Shown here one piece after another: positions 1 to 5,775 of a stretch of DNA of 13,526 nt (the stretch's first letter is position 1; every line of letters begins with the position of its first letter). The notes under the pieces were generated by a model. That model saw only the letters and a program-made list of their open reading frames with translations. It ran no database searches and was not told where the DNA came from. The stretch is from an uncultured Bacilli bacterium (GTDB taxonomy: Bacteria > Bacillota_I > Bacilli_A > RF39 > UBA660): NCBI GenBank assembly GCA_934141145.1, contig CAKPCA010000025.1:1-13526 (forward strand), in the 5' to 3' direction. The translations under genes and the position numbers were made by a program.

Positions 1-43
1 TTGTGCAATAATTTTTTATTGTTTACTTTTTTGATTTTTTTAC

Positions 44-68
44 AAAAAACTATTGACTATTCATAGTT
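44..68 (-). terminator. Weak terminator-like hairpin
   Basis: Read on the minus strand, AACTAT and ATAGTT pair around a 9-base loop and are followed by a run of T. The six-pair AT-rich stem is weak. It lies about 35 bases after the nuclease stop and would end that transcript, or a very short one starting at the TATAAT at 88-93. Confidence 0.4.
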
Positions 69-81
69 GGTCTCCTATATT
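53..81 (+). promoter_or_regulatory. Candidate plus-strand promoter antisense to the nuclease gene
   Basis: TTGACT (53-58), a 17-base spacer and TATATT (76-81), with an A-tract just upstream. Transcription would run rightward, antisense to the 3' end of the nuclease gene. In DNA this AT-rich a chance match is possible, and no plus-strand gene follows. Confidence 0.3.
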
Positions 82-101
82 TACTTTATTATACTATTTT
101 T

Positions 102-1019
102 TTATACTAATGCATATTCTCTTGCTATAATTCTGTCATCACTACAATATTCAATTATATAATTATTATCTTTTTTACATATTATTATTCCTATTGTCTT
201 ATCCTGTCCTATATTTTTTAAATTATTATCTATATAATTCATATAAACCTGTATTTGACCAATATGCTCTTTTTTTAGTTCTGTTACTTTTAACTCTATA
301 ACCACATAACAATTGTATTCTATATTAAATAGTAATAAATCTATATAATTATATCTATCACCTATTTTTATTTTATATTCACTTCCAACAAAACAAAATG
401 AATTACCTAATTCATTCATAAATGATTCAATATTTTCTAGTATCAGTTTTTTTAGTATCTTTTCTGATATTTCATTATAATCATTTGTATTTCTTATTTG
501 AATTGGATTTTTTACTAAATCCGTTACTTTTAATTCTTCTTTGTCTTTCAATTTTTTCTTTGATTCTTCATCTAATCTTTGATATTCATTATTTCGTATC
601 TTTTGATTTAATTCTCTATAACTTAAATTATTATTTATTGATAAATTTATATAGTATTTAATTTTATCAAAATCTTTTAATGATAATAACTCACGATAAT
701 GACTCCAACTCAATTGTGAACGCAACGCGTTCACTTTTTCATTTCTAAATATTAGATAAAACTTTCTCATATTCATAAGATTTCTATAACTATATTTATT
801 GTCTTTTAATTCATGTGTTAACCTAATAGAATATTCTTTTATTAGATTATCACCATATTTTGCTCTCACTTCTCCACCTTGAGCTTCTATAAGCAATTTA
901 CCAACATTATAATATGTCTCAACATCACTCTTATTCTTACTATAATCTTTTACTTTTTTATATATCTCATTACTTATGAAAAGACTTTTAATTTGTTCAT
1001 AATAATTTATAAAAATCAC
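102..1019 (-). CDS. DUF1016/YhcG-family PDDEXK nuclease-like protein
   Basis: A 305-residue protein of the DUF1016 (YhcG) family, predicted DNA-acting nucleases often found near restriction or mobile genes; the physiological role is unsettled. The N-terminal helical DUF1016 domain covers about residues 5-150, with the typical GKLLIEAQGG, RNLMNMRKFY and QLSWSHYRELL blocks. The C-terminal PD-(D/E)xK nuclease fold covers about 185-300: GSEYKIKIGDRYNYIDLLLF supplies D227, IELK supplies E242 and K244, and Q255 follows in the next helix. The only canonical in-frame start is GTG at 1019, which lies inside a strong AGAGGTGAT ribosome site. The expected start, judged from remembered homologs beginning M-N-Y-Y, would be the ATA at 1010-1008 (see findings). 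An in-frame TAA lies just upstream. The gene stands alone between terminators. The family call is firm; the start and whether it is expressed are uncertain. Confidence 0.88.
   Translation of the reverse strand: MIFINYYEQIKSLFISNEIYKKVKDYSKNKSDVETYYNVGKLLIEAQGGEVRAKYGDNLIKEYSIRLTHELKDNKYSYRNLMNMRKFYLIFRNEKVNALRSQLSWSHYRELLSLKDFDKIKYYINLSINNNLSYRELNQKIRNNEYQRLDEESKKKLKDKEELKVTDLVKNPIQIRNTNDYNEISEKILKKLILENIESFMNELGNSFCFVGSEYKIKIGDRYNYIDLLLFNIEYNCYVVIELKVTELKKEHIGQIQVYMNYIDNNLKNIGQDKTIGIIICKKDNNYIIEYCSDDRIIAREYALV
716..734. repeat. Perfect 8-bp inverted repeat inside the nuclease gene
   Basis: GTGAACGC and GCGTTCAC are perfectly inverted around a 3-base spacer, in the codons for V-N-A-L-R-S. 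It is strikingly GC-rich and contains several CpG steps, unlike the surrounding AT-rich sequence. Confidence 0.6.
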
Positions 1020-1068
1020 CTCTACTTCTTATATTCTCTCTTTTTAAAGTGAATTCCCCTAAAATATG

Positions 1069-1098
1069 AAAAAAAGCAATCAATTTTCTTGATTACTT
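1069..1098 (-). terminator. Rho-independent terminator after the HD-domain gene
   Basis: On the minus strand AAGTAATCAA pairs with TTGATTGCTT (10 pairs, one G-T wobble) around a 5-base loop, followed by seven T. It lies about 10 bases after the stop of the 1109-2134 gene and ends the phosphatase/HD transcript. Confidence 0.82.
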
Positions 1099-1108
1099 AA
1101 TATTTTAT

Positions 1109-2134
1109 TTAAAAATTAAAATCTAAATATACATAATTGTTCATGTCATACGATAAATTTTTATCTATTTCTTTTTTTGCTTCTTCACTTATGCTTGATA
1201 TTCTTCTTTTATTTACAAGTGGATCAATATATCTAATTTTTGCGCCATGATGAACAAAATAAACAGTTTCTGGTTTCTCTTTGCTTACTTTTACATTTTT
1301 AGCATTTTTCCATATATTAAATATTTCTTTATATTTAGAATTTTCTATAATTTCTATTATTTCTGACTCTTTCTTATTATATAAATCCTCTTTAGTTATT
1401 AATCCATCTTCATTTAATTTCTTTATAATATCCGCAATTAACTGCATTGAATATCTTGTTCTATCTTCTCTATATATAATAGATAACTTACTTGTTATTT
1501 TAACAAACTCTAAAGCAGTTTCTTTTGATTTAAATGATAATTCTAAAGTACCATCTTCATCTTTATCTAAAATAACATCATTATAAATTTTCTTTATATC
1601 ATCTATATTTGATAATTTATATGTTAAAAGTGCATTAGAAAGAGAATATTCAAGTCTATCCGCTGATAGTTTTGGAGTATCATTATCCGCAACTGGATAT
1701 ATATGATAATCATCTACTTCTTCTAATTTTATATTGTCGCTTTTTAATAAATCCATTATTTCTTTTGAGCTACTAATAATTTTACTTGTTAAATCTTCTG
1801 TTGACTCTTGAGTCATATAATCACCATTTAAAAAGTCAACACAATGTTTAAATACTGGGGTTGCTATATCGTGAAATAACCCTGATAAAGTTTGTTTTTT
1901 ATCATGAGTAAAGTGCCATACTATTAAAGCAACTGCAACTGAATGATCTAAACTAGAAAAGAAAAATTCACTTTCAAATAAATCAGAGTATATTGCACCA
2001 CATGTTACACTAATATATCTTTGTTTTAATAACTCTTTAGTTTCTATATAATCATTTAGCCATTCTGGAAAATTCGGTTCTAACACATTAAAATAATCTA
2101 ATACTCTTTTATCAACACTATCTATATATTTCAT
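1109..2134 (-). CDS. HD-domain phosphohydrolase (dGTPase-like)
   Basis: A 341-residue cytosolic protein with an HD metal-binding domain in its first half. The visible ligands are H64 (SLDHS), H88-D89 (GLFHDIATP) and D159 (LSADRLEYS), the H...HD...D signature of metal-dependent phosphohydrolases. The spacing and the ADRLEY block recall dGTPase-like and related nucleotide hydrolases, but the substrate cannot be read from sequence. The C-terminal half (about 200-341) is helical and lysine-rich with no recognised motif. The start is well supported: AGGAGTG stands 5 bases before ATG. The preceding histidine phosphatase ends only 10 bases upstream, and its TAG stop lies within this ribosome site, so the two are co-transcribed and probably translationally coupled. 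A strong terminator follows at 1069-1098. Confidence 0.85.
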   Translation of the reverse strand: MKYIDSVDKRVLDYFNVLEPNFPEWLNDYIETKELLKQRYISVTCGAIYSDLFESEFFFSSLDHSVAVALIVWHFTHDKKQTLSGLFHDIATPVFKHCVDFLNGDYMTQESTEDLTSKIISSSKEIMDLLKSDNIKLEEVDDYHIYPVADNDTPKLSADRLEYSLSNALLTYKLSNIDDIKKIYNDVILDKDEDGTLELSFKSKETALEFVKITSKLSIIYREDRTRYSMQLIADIIKKLNEDGLITKEDLYNKKESEIIEIIENSKYKEIFNIWKNAKNVKVSKEKPETVYFVHHGAKIRYIDPLVNKRRISSISEEAKKEIDKNLSYDMNNYVYLDFNF

Positions 2135-2144
2135 ATTTTCACTC

Positions 2145-2801
2145 CTATTTTAAATCATCAAATTCTAAATTTTCAATACTTATAACTTTATCATTACTAT
2201 CAAACACTAGTTTAAATACTTCTGGAGCAGATATTTTTTTATCAAATACAACTTTATCATTAAATGAAAAAGTAATATTTCTATCAACATTAACACTAAT
2301 TAATTTACAGTATTTAAGTAAGTAATATATTATTGCATATCCATGAGAAAATATAGCAATTCTTTTACCTTTATTATTTTTTATAATTTCACTTATTACT
2401 TCATCCATTCTTTTTCTTACATCTTTTTGACTTTCTCCACCTACTGTTTTAAAATTTTCATCTAAAAATTGTTTAGTAAACCAATCCGGATAAATATCAT
2501 CATTAGGTCTACCTCTTCTTCTTTCATCTAGTCTATTATCCAAATTTATTTTTAAATTTTGTTTTTCAAGTAAGTATTTAGCAGTTTCTAAAGTTCTAAC
2601 TAATACACTTGCATATACTATATCAATATTTTGAAGTTCTTTTTCATTAGATAAAATCTCTGCCCTTCTCTCACCTTCTATAGATAAAATAAGTTTTTCG
2701 TTTTTAATTTGTTCACTATCACTTGTATTATAACTTTCTACAATATCCCTTATATCATATTTCATAGAGTGTCTTATCAAGTATAATGTTGTATTTTTCA
2801 T
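2145..2801 (-). CDS. Histidine phosphatase superfamily protein (phosphoglycerate mutase-like)
   Basis: A 218-residue cytosolic phosphatase of the histidine phosphatase clan, acting on a small phosphorylated molecule through a phosphohistidine intermediate. Visible catalytic elements are R10-H11 (LYLIRHS), R69 in the SVLVRTLETA block, E93 in LDERRRG, and H153 in AIFSHG. The usual RHG(E/Q) motif reads RHSMK, so the glycine after the nucleophilic histidine is a serine; this may mark a divergent subfamily. A GTG at 2810 is in frame, but AGGTGG lies 5 bases before the ATG at 2801, so I choose 2801. An extended -10 (TGATATAAT) just upstream may give the gene its own promoter. It couples to the HD protein downstream and follows another HD gene, suggesting a shared hydrolytic pathway of unknown substrate. 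Confidence 0.85.
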   Translation of the reverse strand: MKNTTLYLIRHSMKYDIRDIVESYNTSDSEQIKNEKLILSIEGERRAEILSNEKELQNIDIVYASVLVRTLETAKYLLEKQNLKINLDNRLDERRRGRPNDDIYPDWFTKQFLDENFKTVGGESQKDVRKRMDEVISEIIKNNKGKRIAIFSHGYAIIYYLLKYCKLISVNVDRNITFSFNDKVVFDKKISAPEVFKLVFDSNDKVISIENLEFDDLK

Positions 2802-2819
2802 ATTTACCACCTACTATCA

Positions 2820-2828
2820 ATTATATCA
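2820..2828 (-). promoter_or_regulatory. Candidate extended -10 promoter for the histidine phosphatase
   Basis: TGATATAAT on the minus strand is a perfect extended -10 (TGn-TATAAT), placed just after the preceding terminator T-tract. No good -35 is seen, as that position falls in the terminator stem. The implied leader is very short. Confidence 0.4.
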
Positions 2829-2857
2829 AAAAAAAGATAATACTAAAATAGTATTAT
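2828..2857 (-). terminator. Rho-independent terminator after the 219-residue HD gene
   Basis: On the minus strand ATAATACTA and TAGTATTAT form a perfect 9-pair stem with a 3-base loop, then C and eight T. It begins within a few bases of the stop codon. Confidence 0.8.
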
Positions 2858-2861
2858 TCAT

Positions 2862-3521
2862 TTATATTTTCCATACATTGTTATCCATTAACATAATATA
2901 TTTTAAATTTAACTTATTTGAAAAGGATTCAACTCCCTTAAATATTTTTTTAGTAAAATAATATTCATTTATTTCTTTTAAATTAACTTCACCATCCGTA
3001 ATAAAATTTATTTTAAGATTGTTATTTTCAATAGTTATATCAATATCATTCACATGACTATATTCTTTATTACCTTTAATTTTTTCACCATGTGACGAAA
3101 TTCTTTCTTTTGTCATATCAAGTTTATCTGCAAATATCAATATTATTCCATATAAATTATCTGTCTTAAAGCCATCACTATGATTCTTAATTGCATCAAG
3201 TATTAAATTAATATCATCAAATTTTATATCATTATTAATAAAATAATCTTTTGCAAATAAATAACTTCTATAAGCATGATTTTCTTTACCCAAAATAGCA
3301 CCTGTATCATGAAGTATACAAGCAATTTTTTCTTTATAAATAAATTCTTCATCAAAATCTAACTTATTTAATACATTATCTATTATTTTTTCTACTCTTT
3401 TTATATGATTAAAATCATGATATGCCCATCCACCAGTTTCATCTTCAAACTTTCTTATATTTTCATACCTATCTATTATTTTTTTATCATTAATTATTTT
3501 TTCATATATTTCCTTAACCAT
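2862..3521 (-). CDS. HD-domain hydrolase
   Basis: A compact 219-residue HD-domain protein, probably a cytosolic metal-dependent phosphohydrolase. Metal-ligand candidates are H39 (HDFNHIKRV), H71-D72 (CILHDTGAI) and D132 (IFADKLDM), with further conserved-looking histidines at H82 (ENHAYRS) and H114 (KNHSDG). That wider set matches the YpgQ/YfbR-like 'HDxG' class in outline, though no substrate can be assigned. An in-frame GTG exists at 3530, but AGGTGAT stands 6 bases before the ATG at 3521, which is the better start. A promoter is predicted immediately after the lepB terminator, and the gene's own terminator (2828-2857) follows the stop. It is thus likely a separate transcript that may read through to the histidine phosphatase and second HD gene. 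Confidence 0.87.
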   Translation of the reverse strand: MVKEIYEKIINDKKIIDRYENIRKFEDETGGWAYHDFNHIKRVEKIIDNVLNKLDFDEEFIYKEKIACILHDTGAILGKENHAYRSYLFAKDYFINNDIKFDDINLILDAIKNHSDGFKTDNLYGIILIFADKLDMTKERISSHGEKIKGNKEYSHVNDIDITIENNNLKINFITDGEVNLKEINEYYFTKKIFKGVESFSNKLNLKYIMLMDNNVWKI

Positions 3522-3539
3522 TATTATCACCTGTAATTA

Positions 3540-3569
3540 ATAATATTCATTTTAGTAATAATAATTCAA
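3540..3569 (-). promoter_or_regulatory. Candidate promoter for the HD gene at 2862-3521
   Basis: TTGAAT (3569-3564), an 18-base spacer and TATTAT (3545-3540) on the minus strand. The -35 starts in the T-tract of the lepB terminator. The implied 5' leader is only about 12 bases but still holds the AGGTGAT ribosome site. Confidence 0.45.
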
Positions 3570-3599
3570 AAAAAATAGTAGATTAACTACTCTACTATT
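3568..3599 (-). terminator. Rho-independent terminator overlapping the lepB 3' end
   Basis: AATAGTAGA and TCTACTATT form a perfect 9-pair stem around an 8-base loop, followed by eight T on the minus strand. The 5' arm encodes the last lepB codons and the TAG stop lies at the stem-loop junction. Confidence 0.85.
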
Positions 3600-4144
3600 C
3601 CAAACTTTTTAATAGGCCATATAACTAATTTTGCTCTACCTAAAATTTGTTTTTTTGTTACTGTACCAATATATCTACTATCAAGAGAGTTAGCTCTATT
3701 GTCACCCATAACGAAATAAGAATCTCCAGGTATTTTTGTTTTTCCAACATCTTCTATAGAAAAATCATCTGTTTCTGTAGATGGATATGGATCATCCATT
3801 TTTTCACCATTTATATAAAGAACATTATCTCTATACTCTATAGTTTCATTTGGTAATCCTATAACTCTTTTTATAATTTTTTTCTTAACATCTTGACCCT
3901 TTGAATTCTTTTCACTTATTTCTACAACTACAATATCAAATCTTTTTATATCACTTTTACGATAAATTATTTTATTTAATATCATAACTTCACCATTTGA
4001 CAGAGTCTTATCCATACTAGAACCATCTACTCTAAATGGATCAATTAAAAACACTCTTATTAATACTACTACTATAACTATTAAGATATATGTTAGTAAA
4101 GTTTTTACAAAATCATTTGCAAAAAAGTTTTTTACCCTTTCCAT
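3587..4144 (-). CDS. lepB: Signal peptidase I
   Basis: Type I signal peptidase, which removes signal peptides from exported proteins on the outer face of the membrane. The 185-residue length is typical of the single-anchor Gram-positive SipS-like class. One N-terminal transmembrane helix covers about residues 14-34. The catalytic serine is S43 in VDGSSMDKTL and the general-base lysine is K92 in IIKRVIGLPNE. Box E, GDSYFVMGDNRANSLDSR, spans 140-157. The start has a perfect AGGAGG 7 bases upstream of ATG. It follows rplS by 40 bases, the rplS-lepB order known from Firmicutes, and is probably co-transcribed through a weak hairpin. Its stop codon lies near the terminator hairpin stem at 3568-3599. 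Confidence 0.97.
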   Translation of the reverse strand: MERVKNFFANDFVKTLLTYILIVIVVVLIRVFLIDPFRVDGSSMDKTLSNGEVMILNKIIYRKSDIKRFDIVVVEISEKNSKGQDVKKKIIKRVIGLPNETIEYRDNVLYINGEKMDDPYPSTETDDFSIEDVGKTKIPGDSYFVMGDNRANSLDSRYIGTVTKKQILGRAKLVIWPIKKFGIVE

Positions 4145-4162
4145 TTTCTTTCCTCCTAAAGC

Positions 4163-4190
4163 AAAAATAAGACTGAAAAAAGTCTTATTT
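4163..4190 (-). terminator. Hairpin between rplS and lepB (weak terminator or processing site)
   Basis: AAATAAGACT and AGTCTTATTT make a perfect 10-pair stem with a 6-base loop on the minus strand; the rplS TAA is in the 5' arm. Only five T follow, three of them in the stem, so read-through into lepB is expected. It may lower lepB expression relative to rplS. Confidence 0.6.
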
Positions 4191-4526
4191 TCTTTCTTTT
4201 ATTCTGTAAGTACCAACACGATCTCTTAAGAAATTTAATTTAGCTCTTGTAGCTCTACCTTTTCTTACAACTGTTATTTTATCGATTTTTGGTGAATTTA
4301 CAGGGAATATTCTTTCAACACCTATACCTGAAGACATTTTTCTAACAGTAAAAGTTTCTGAAATTCCGCCACTTCTTTTAGCAATACAAACACCTTCAAA
4401 TGCTTGAATTCTTTCTCTTTTTCCTTCGATAATTCTAACATCAACCCTAAGAGTATCTCCAACTCTAAATTCTGGAACATTAGGATTAATTTGTTTTTTA
4501 GTAATCTTATCTACTACATTACTCAT
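4185..4526 (-). CDS. rplS: 50S ribosomal protein L19
   Basis: Ribosomal protein L19, at the interface between the large and small subunits. The 113-residue length is normal, and recognisable blocks include PEFRVGDTLRV, ERIQAFEGV, FTVRKMSSGIGVERIFP and GRATRAKLNFLR near the C-terminus. The start has AAGGAGTG upstream of ATG. The gene has its own near-consensus promoter (4599-4627) and a roughly 65-base leader that may be regulatory. In many bacteria rplS directly follows rimM-trmD; here trpS and a glycosyltransferase with its own promoter and terminator separate them, so rplS is transcribed apart from trmD. Its TAA stop sits inside a hairpin (4163-4190) placed before lepB. Confidence 0.98.
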   Translation of the reverse strand: MSNVVDKITKKQINPNVPEFRVGDTLRVDVRIIEGKRERIQAFEGVCIAKRSGGISETFTVRKMSSGIGVERIFPVNSPKIDKITVVRKGRATRAKLNFLRDRVGTYRIKERK

Positions 4527-4593
4527 ACGATTTCACTCCTTTTCTTATCCAACAATCATATTATATATAAAACAGCGGATTGCTTTCTCGCAA
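4527..4593 (-). promoter_or_regulatory. rplS leader, possible L19 autoregulatory element
   Basis: About 65 bases between the predicted start point and rplS. On the minus strand TTGC (4593-4590) can pair with GCAA (4583-4580) as a small hairpin. Alternatively AGCAATC (4584-4578) can pair with GATTGTT (4557-4551), seven pairs with one wobble. These pairings exclude each other. L19 leaders are known in low-GC Gram-positives; whether this is one needs a covariance search. Confidence 0.45.
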
Positions 4594-4598
4594 GTTAA

Positions 4599-4627
4599 AT
4601 TCTAACATAATATTAAAAAAAATGCAA
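4599..4627 (-). promoter_or_regulatory. rplS promoter
   Basis: TTGCAT (4627-4622), a 17-base spacer and TAGAAT (4604-4599) on the minus strand, a good sigma-A promoter. Its -35 lies in the 3' arm of the glycosyltransferase terminator. Confidence 0.72.
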
Positions 4628-4643
4628 GTACTTTTACATTTTT
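4615..4643 (-). terminator. Rho-independent terminator of the glycosyltransferase gene
   Basis: AAAAATGTAA pairs with TTGCATTTTT (10 pairs, one wobble) around a 6-base loop, running into eight T on the minus strand. It starts one base after the stop codon and shares sequence with the rplS -35 box. Confidence 0.75.
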
Positions 4644-4644
4644 G

Positions 4645-5691
4645 CTATAATGAAGATTTTATTTTATACTTATGTGTAATAGACAAATATAAAAAATATA
4701 AATTTATAAAATTAATCTTCTTAGTTTTTCTAATAAATTTTTCTAATTTAGACTTATCATCCATGAATTTAACTATATTTTTCTTTATTATATTATTTAT
4801 TTTATTATTATCTTGATATTTAGGAAATAATTTTATTATTTCTTTTAAAAATTCAGTTGCAAGGATTGTATTATTTTCTACTGTATCATCATTTTTAATA
4901 ACTTTTGTTATAAGCGTTAAAAACATATTACTAACAAGCATTGCTTCTACTTCATCTTTAATTTCTTTGTCATAACTACTATATATTTCTTTTACCATTT
5001 TTGCGGCTTCAATAAAACATAAATGATTTTTTCCTAAAGAATTAACTAATGAATTAGGTCTTTGATAATAAATATATAATACTCTATTTAAAAATACATA
5101 ATTTTTTAACTTAGATTTTATTTTATGCTCTACTACCATATCTTCATAACATCTTAGATTCTCATCAAATGTTATACCGTCAAATAAATCTTTCTTTATT
5201 AATTTACCTGTGATATATGTGGCCATTTTTAATATTTTTGGATTATCCTTTAAACTTCCCATAACAAGAATATTTTTAGGAACTTTATTTTCTGTAAAAT
5301 GAACTATCTTACCATTTGGTTTAGTATATTCAAACAAATGATAACTATCTACAAAATCAGAATTATATTTATTTGCTACATCAACAAGCCTTCTTATTGC
5401 AGATGGAATCATCTCATCATCACTATCTACAAATATTATGTAATCACCAGTTGCGGCCATTAAACCTGTATTTCTAGCAGCGCTTACTCCTTTATTAATA
5501 GTTTGATAAAAAGGTATTATTCTATTATCTTTTTCTGCATATTTTTTTATAATACTTCTAGTATTATCAGTTGATGCATCATCTACTACAATTATCTCAA
5601 TATTTTTATATACTTGATTAATCATACTTCTTAAGCATCTACTTATTTCATTTTGAACATTATATGCTGGAATTATTATACTGACTTTCAT
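4645..5691 (-). CDS. Family 2 (GT-A) glycosyltransferase
   Basis: A 348-residue GT2-type glycosyltransferase, likely transferring a sugar from a nucleotide donor to a cell-surface polysaccharide, lipid or protein on the cytoplasmic side of the membrane. The GT-A domain fills about residues 1-110: MKVSIIIPAYN, the VVDDASTDNT block (D37-D38), GVSAARNTGL, and the metal-binding DSDD motif at 89-92. The rest is helical and ends in a basic and aromatic stretch (about 315-345, KINFINLYFLYLSI) that may associate with the membrane but is too short and interrupted for a confident transmembrane call. It has its own promoter (5716-5744) and terminator (4615-4643). The ribosome site before ATG is weak (AAAGATGTGAT), suggesting low expression. 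Donor and acceptor cannot be inferred. Confidence 0.93.
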   Translation of the reverse strand: MKVSIIIPAYNVQNEISRCLRSMINQVYKNIEIIVVDDASTDNTRSIIKKYAEKDNRIIPFYQTINKGVSAARNTGLMAATGDYIIFVDSDDEMIPSAIRRLVDVANKYNSDFVDSYHLFEYTKPNGKIVHFTENKVPKNILVMGSLKDNPKILKMATYITGKLIKKDLFDGITFDENLRCYEDMVVEHKIKSKLKNYVFLNRVLYIYYQRPNSLVNSLGKNHLCFIEAAKMVKEIYSSYDKEIKDEVEAMLVSNMFLTLITKVIKNDDTVENNTILATEFLKEIIKLFPKYQDNNKINNIIKKNIVKFMDDKSKLEKFIRKTKKINFINLYFLYLSITHKYKIKSSL

Positions 5692-5715
5692 ATTATCACA
5701 TCTTTTCTATACTTA

Positions 5716-5744
5716 ATTTTACCATATTTTGTAAATTGTAGCAA
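5716..5744 (-). promoter_or_regulatory. Promoter of the glycosyltransferase gene
   Basis: TTGCTA (5744-5739), a 17-base spacer and TAAAAT (5721-5716) on the minus strand, about 25 bases before the ATG and just after the trpS hairpin. The spacing is ideal, so the gene is likely a separate transcript. Confidence 0.65.
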
Positions 5745-5747
5745 ATT

Positions 5748-5775
5748 AAAAGACATAACAAAAGTTATATCTTTT
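5748..5775 (-). terminator. Terminator-like hairpin at the end of trpS
   Basis: AAAAGATATAAC and GTTATGTCTTTT form 12 pairs (one wobble) around a 4-base loop on the minus strand. Part of the T-tract is within the stem and the trpS stop codon overlaps the base. It ends the five-gene operon, perhaps incompletely. Confidence 0.65.

Noticed and set aside
6..32. Hairpin CAATAA/TTATTG followed by T-rich sequence on the plus strand
   Set aside because: A six-pair A/T-only stem with interrupted T-tract at the window edge, and no plus-strand gene to terminate.
4580..4816. 78-codon plus-strand hydrophobic frame
   Set aside because: It spans the rplS promoter and the glycosyltransferase terminator and coding region antisense; the hydrophobicity comes from reading Lys/Asn codons in reverse.
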